From Faecalimonas sp. (GTDB lineage Bacteria; Bacillota; Clostridia; Lachnospirales; Lachnospiraceae), in contig JAHHTN010000045.1 of assembly GCA_020024645.1 (NCBI GenBank), forward strand, positions 1-15,701: 15,701 nt of DNA, read 5' to 3'. Under the pieces are notes generated by a model. It was not told the DNA's origin. It ran no database searches and saw nothing but the letters and a program-made list of their open reading frames with translations. Shown one piece after another: positions 13,884 to 15,701 of the stretch (its first letter is position 1; each line of letters opens with the position of its first letter). The position numbers and the translations under genes were made by a program.

Positions 13884-15566
13884 TTACTGTCTATATCGGT
13901 TGAAACAGGCGTAAATTTCTTGTGGTCGAGGAAGGGCAAGTCCTAGTGTAACATAAGAAGAACCGAAAATAGAGGAAAATCCATGTGTTTTTATTTGTGT
14001 AGTAAGCTTAGAAACAATTTCTTGAACAGTCAGATTGTTTTCGCTATAGTGTAAAATTACGTATTTTAGTAAGTGGGCAAGGCAGACTGTTTGCTCGGCG
14101 TCTACAAGCTGTTCTACATATCGTAAATCAACAGTTTGTCTATCAATTTGGAAAGAGTCTTTTCCGTGAAACTTTAATTTAATCCGATCATTCAAATGAT
14201 GAATTTGTTTTCTAGAAAAAATAGTTCTTTGGAAATCGGGTATTTTATAATTTGGTGCAAAGAGGGAAGGAGAGGGGGACTTTTTACATTTTTCCTTTAC
14301 TTTTTCAGTGATTTCCTTTGTTTGATAACAATCCATTTGTAAAATTGTGTCAGCTACATAAAAGTAGGAACCTGAACTTCCAGCAACAAGGATAGTGGAA
14401 ATATTGGATTGTTTGTATAAATCAGTCACACGTTCTAAAAATGGTGTAATAGGTTCTTTTTCCCTAGTCACAATGCTTTGCATTAATTCGTCACGTACCA
14501 TAAAGTTTGTGGCAGAAGTGTCTTCATCAATTAAGAAAAGTTTACTGCCAGTTTCTATAGCTTCGATAACATTAGCGGCCTGAGAAGTACTTCCACTTGC
14601 GTTTTCTGTAGAAAAATGGTGGGTATCTTTTTTGTTTGGAAGATCGTTGATAAAAAGAGAAATGTCAGTGTTTTTTATACAGCGACCATCTTCTGCACGA
14701 AGTTTTACAGCGGTGTCATTGGTGATCACATATTCCCGTCCATCTCCAATGATATGATTATATACACCTGCTTCAATAGCATTTAGTAATGTGGATTTTC
14801 CATGATAACCACCACCAACGATAAGTGAAATTCCTTCTTTTAATCCCATTCCTTGTATTTTCCTTTGGCGAGGAAGTGAAAGTTCTACAAGCATCGAATG
14901 AGGGGATTTAAAAGGAATGGCATGTTTCATTGGTTTATCAGAAATTCCAGATTCTCTTGGAAGAATAGAACCATTTGCGATAAAACAGACTAAATGATGT
15001 TCTTTTAGTTGTTTACGAATAGCAGTTTGATCTTCTGCAAGATGAATAACAGATTCTACATTATCTGCATTTAAATTTTTATAATAAAAAATTGATTCAA
15101 TACATTTAGGAAGAAATTGAAAAAGAATCTTTCCCAATTCAGTTGCATTTATTGTTCTTCCGTTAGCGGGAAATCCGATTTCAAGTCGGACAATAATTTC
15201 TTTATTTGTAAATTCACAAGCAGTTCTTTCTAAAATTTTTTGCCCACATTGGCTTGTGGACAGAAGCCCACTCTTTCCAGAACCTTTTGCTTTAAAACTA
15301 AATGATGAAATTTTTTTTGAAAAAAGGCGTAGAAGATAGTCTTGTAATGCAATTCGTTTATCATAACGGTCAAAATATTCTAAGGGAAATCTTGCGAGGC
15401 TGTGAGAGATGTGAACACTAACATCCGATGGAGAAGCGAAAGGATCTCCTTGTATATGATTAATGGATAAACTATAATTTTTGAATTTATAAACGCCTTT
15501 TAATGATTTATAGGCAGGATAACTCTTGTGATCAATAGATTCTAACTGTTTTTGTAATCTGTACAT
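13884..15566 (-). CDS. ABC-class P-loop ATPase (COG3044 type)
   Basis: A 560-residue soluble ATPase of the 'predicted ATPase of the ABC class' family, with no membrane helices and so not a transporter. The N-terminal 240 residues contain the family-specific domain. The Walker A loop is GGGYHGKSTL (251-260). The ABC signature-like segment is STENASGSTSQAAN (319-332) and Walker B is KLFLIDEDTSATNF (342-355). The helical C-terminal half carries DRQTVDLRYVEQLVD and LTTQIKTHGFSSIFG. A trypanosome mitochondrial RNA-associated homologue (MRB1590) suggests a nucleic-acid-linked role, but the bacterial function is unknown. AAAGGAG 9 nt before the ATG at 15566 decides the start. An upstream in-frame TTG (15608) lacks a ribosome site. 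The gene stands alone, with no obvious -35/-10 pair upstream. Confidence 0.9.
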   Translation of the reverse strand: MYRLQKQLESIDHKSYPAYKSLKGVYKFKNYSLSINHIQGDPFASPSDVSVHISHSLARFPLEYFDRYDKRIALQDYLLRLFSKKISSFSFKAKGSGKSGLLSTSQCGQKILERTACEFTNKEIIVRLEIGFPANGRTINATELGKILFQFLPKCIESIFYYKNLNADNVESVIHLAEDQTAIRKQLKEHHLVCFIANGSILPRESGISDKPMKHAIPFKSPHSMLVELSLPRQRKIQGMGLKEGISLIVGGGYHGKSTLLNAIEAGVYNHIIGDGREYVITNDTAVKLRAEDGRCIKNTDISLFINDLPNKKDTHHFSTENASGSTSQAANVIEAIETGSKLFLIDEDTSATNFMVRDELMQSIVTREKEPITPFLERVTDLYKQSNISTILVAGSSGSYFYVADTILQMDCYQTKEITEKVKEKCKKSPSPSLFAPNYKIPDFQRTIFSRKQIHHLNDRIKLKFHGKDSFQIDRQTVDLRYVEQLVDAEQTVCLAHLLKYVILHYSENNLTVQEIVSKLTTQIKTHGFSSIFGSSYVTLGLALPRPQEIYACFNRYRQ

Positions 15567-15668
15567 TATTTTACACTCCTTTATTTGTGTGTGATTTATT
15601 TCAATCAAAATATGATTTGTTCTTACTATATTTTTGTAGTTTTTTATAATTACTCAAACTTTTATATT

Positions 15669-15678
15669 TGTTCGAACA
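15669..15678. promoter_or_regulatory. TTCGAA-centred palindrome near the right edge
   Basis: TGTTCGAACA is a perfect 10-bp palindrome, extendable as AT-n-TGTTCGAACA-n-AT. A TATAAT lies at 15694-15699, so the palindrome overlaps the place of the -35 box of a possible rightward promoter for a gene beyond the window. The rest of 15567-15701 is AT-rich and shows no gene; the half-site ATTTGTTC recurs at 15615-15622. Confidence 0.35.
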
Positions 15679-15701
15679 TATTATATCATTCCGTATAATA
15701 A

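Noticed and set aside
15606..15608. TTG start extending the ATPase N-terminus by 14 residues
   Set aside because: No ribosome site precedes it; AAAGGAG clearly serves the ATG at 15566.
15669..15681. LexA/SOS box
   Set aside because: The half CGAACATAT matches, but the second half GTTCG is missing at the right spacing; the symmetric core is TTCGAA, which is not a LexA site.

Overview
The window is AT-rich DNA with strong Shine-Dalgarno sites, A/T-ending codons and short intergenic gaps, which indicates a low-GC Bacillota. The gene set (multimodular wall-associated fucosidase with FIVAR repeats and a ...KTGD-type sorting tail, an MMPL exporter with a secreted coiled-coil partner, an ABC-class ATPase, a guanine riboswitch) fits a gut Clostridia/Lachnospiraceae-type anaerobe. 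The family assignment is inference. I see no mobile element, CRISPR array, tRNA or rRNA.

Left part (1-1745): the last 17 codons of an unidentified gene, a weak hairpin, then a divergent pair. A GNAT acetyltransferase (minus) and a MerR/BmrR-type regulator (plus) share an 86-bp gap. That gap holds two overlapping promoters and a near-perfect 21-bp dyad inside a 19-bp promoter spacer, the classic MerR-activated layout.

Centre-left (1850-6320): a 1444-residue secreted GH29 alpha-L-fucosidase with a discoidin-type CBM, a Calx-beta-like module, two related beta-sandwich modules, an InlB-type repeat, three FIVAR domains and a C-terminal anchor, with its own promoter and terminator.

Centre (6323-8620): a RelA/SpoT-domain (alarmone synthetase-like) gene, then, 6 nt after its stop codon, a guanine-class purine riboswitch with an intrinsic terminator, then guanine deaminase. 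A very strong bidirectional terminator closes the block. The arrangement ties guanine sensing, guanine breakdown and a putative ppGpp synthetase into one transcription unit.

Right part (8620-13834): an MMPL/RND-like 12-TM transporter and a secreted YhgE-like heptad-repeat protein form a minus-strand operon, divergent from a TetR regulator. The gap between them carries three copies of a 13-bp palindrome spaced by about 4 and 3 helical turns. Two copies are embedded in the -35 boxes of the two divergent promoters, so TetR very probably represses both the exporter and itself.

End (13842-15701): a bidirectional terminator, a minus-strand ABC-class P-loop ATPase (COG3044-type), and an upstream region with a TTCGAA-centred palindrome just before the window edge.

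Several gene starts were chosen by Shine-Dalgarno position and, in two cases, by promoter position, because the longest open frames begin too far upstream.
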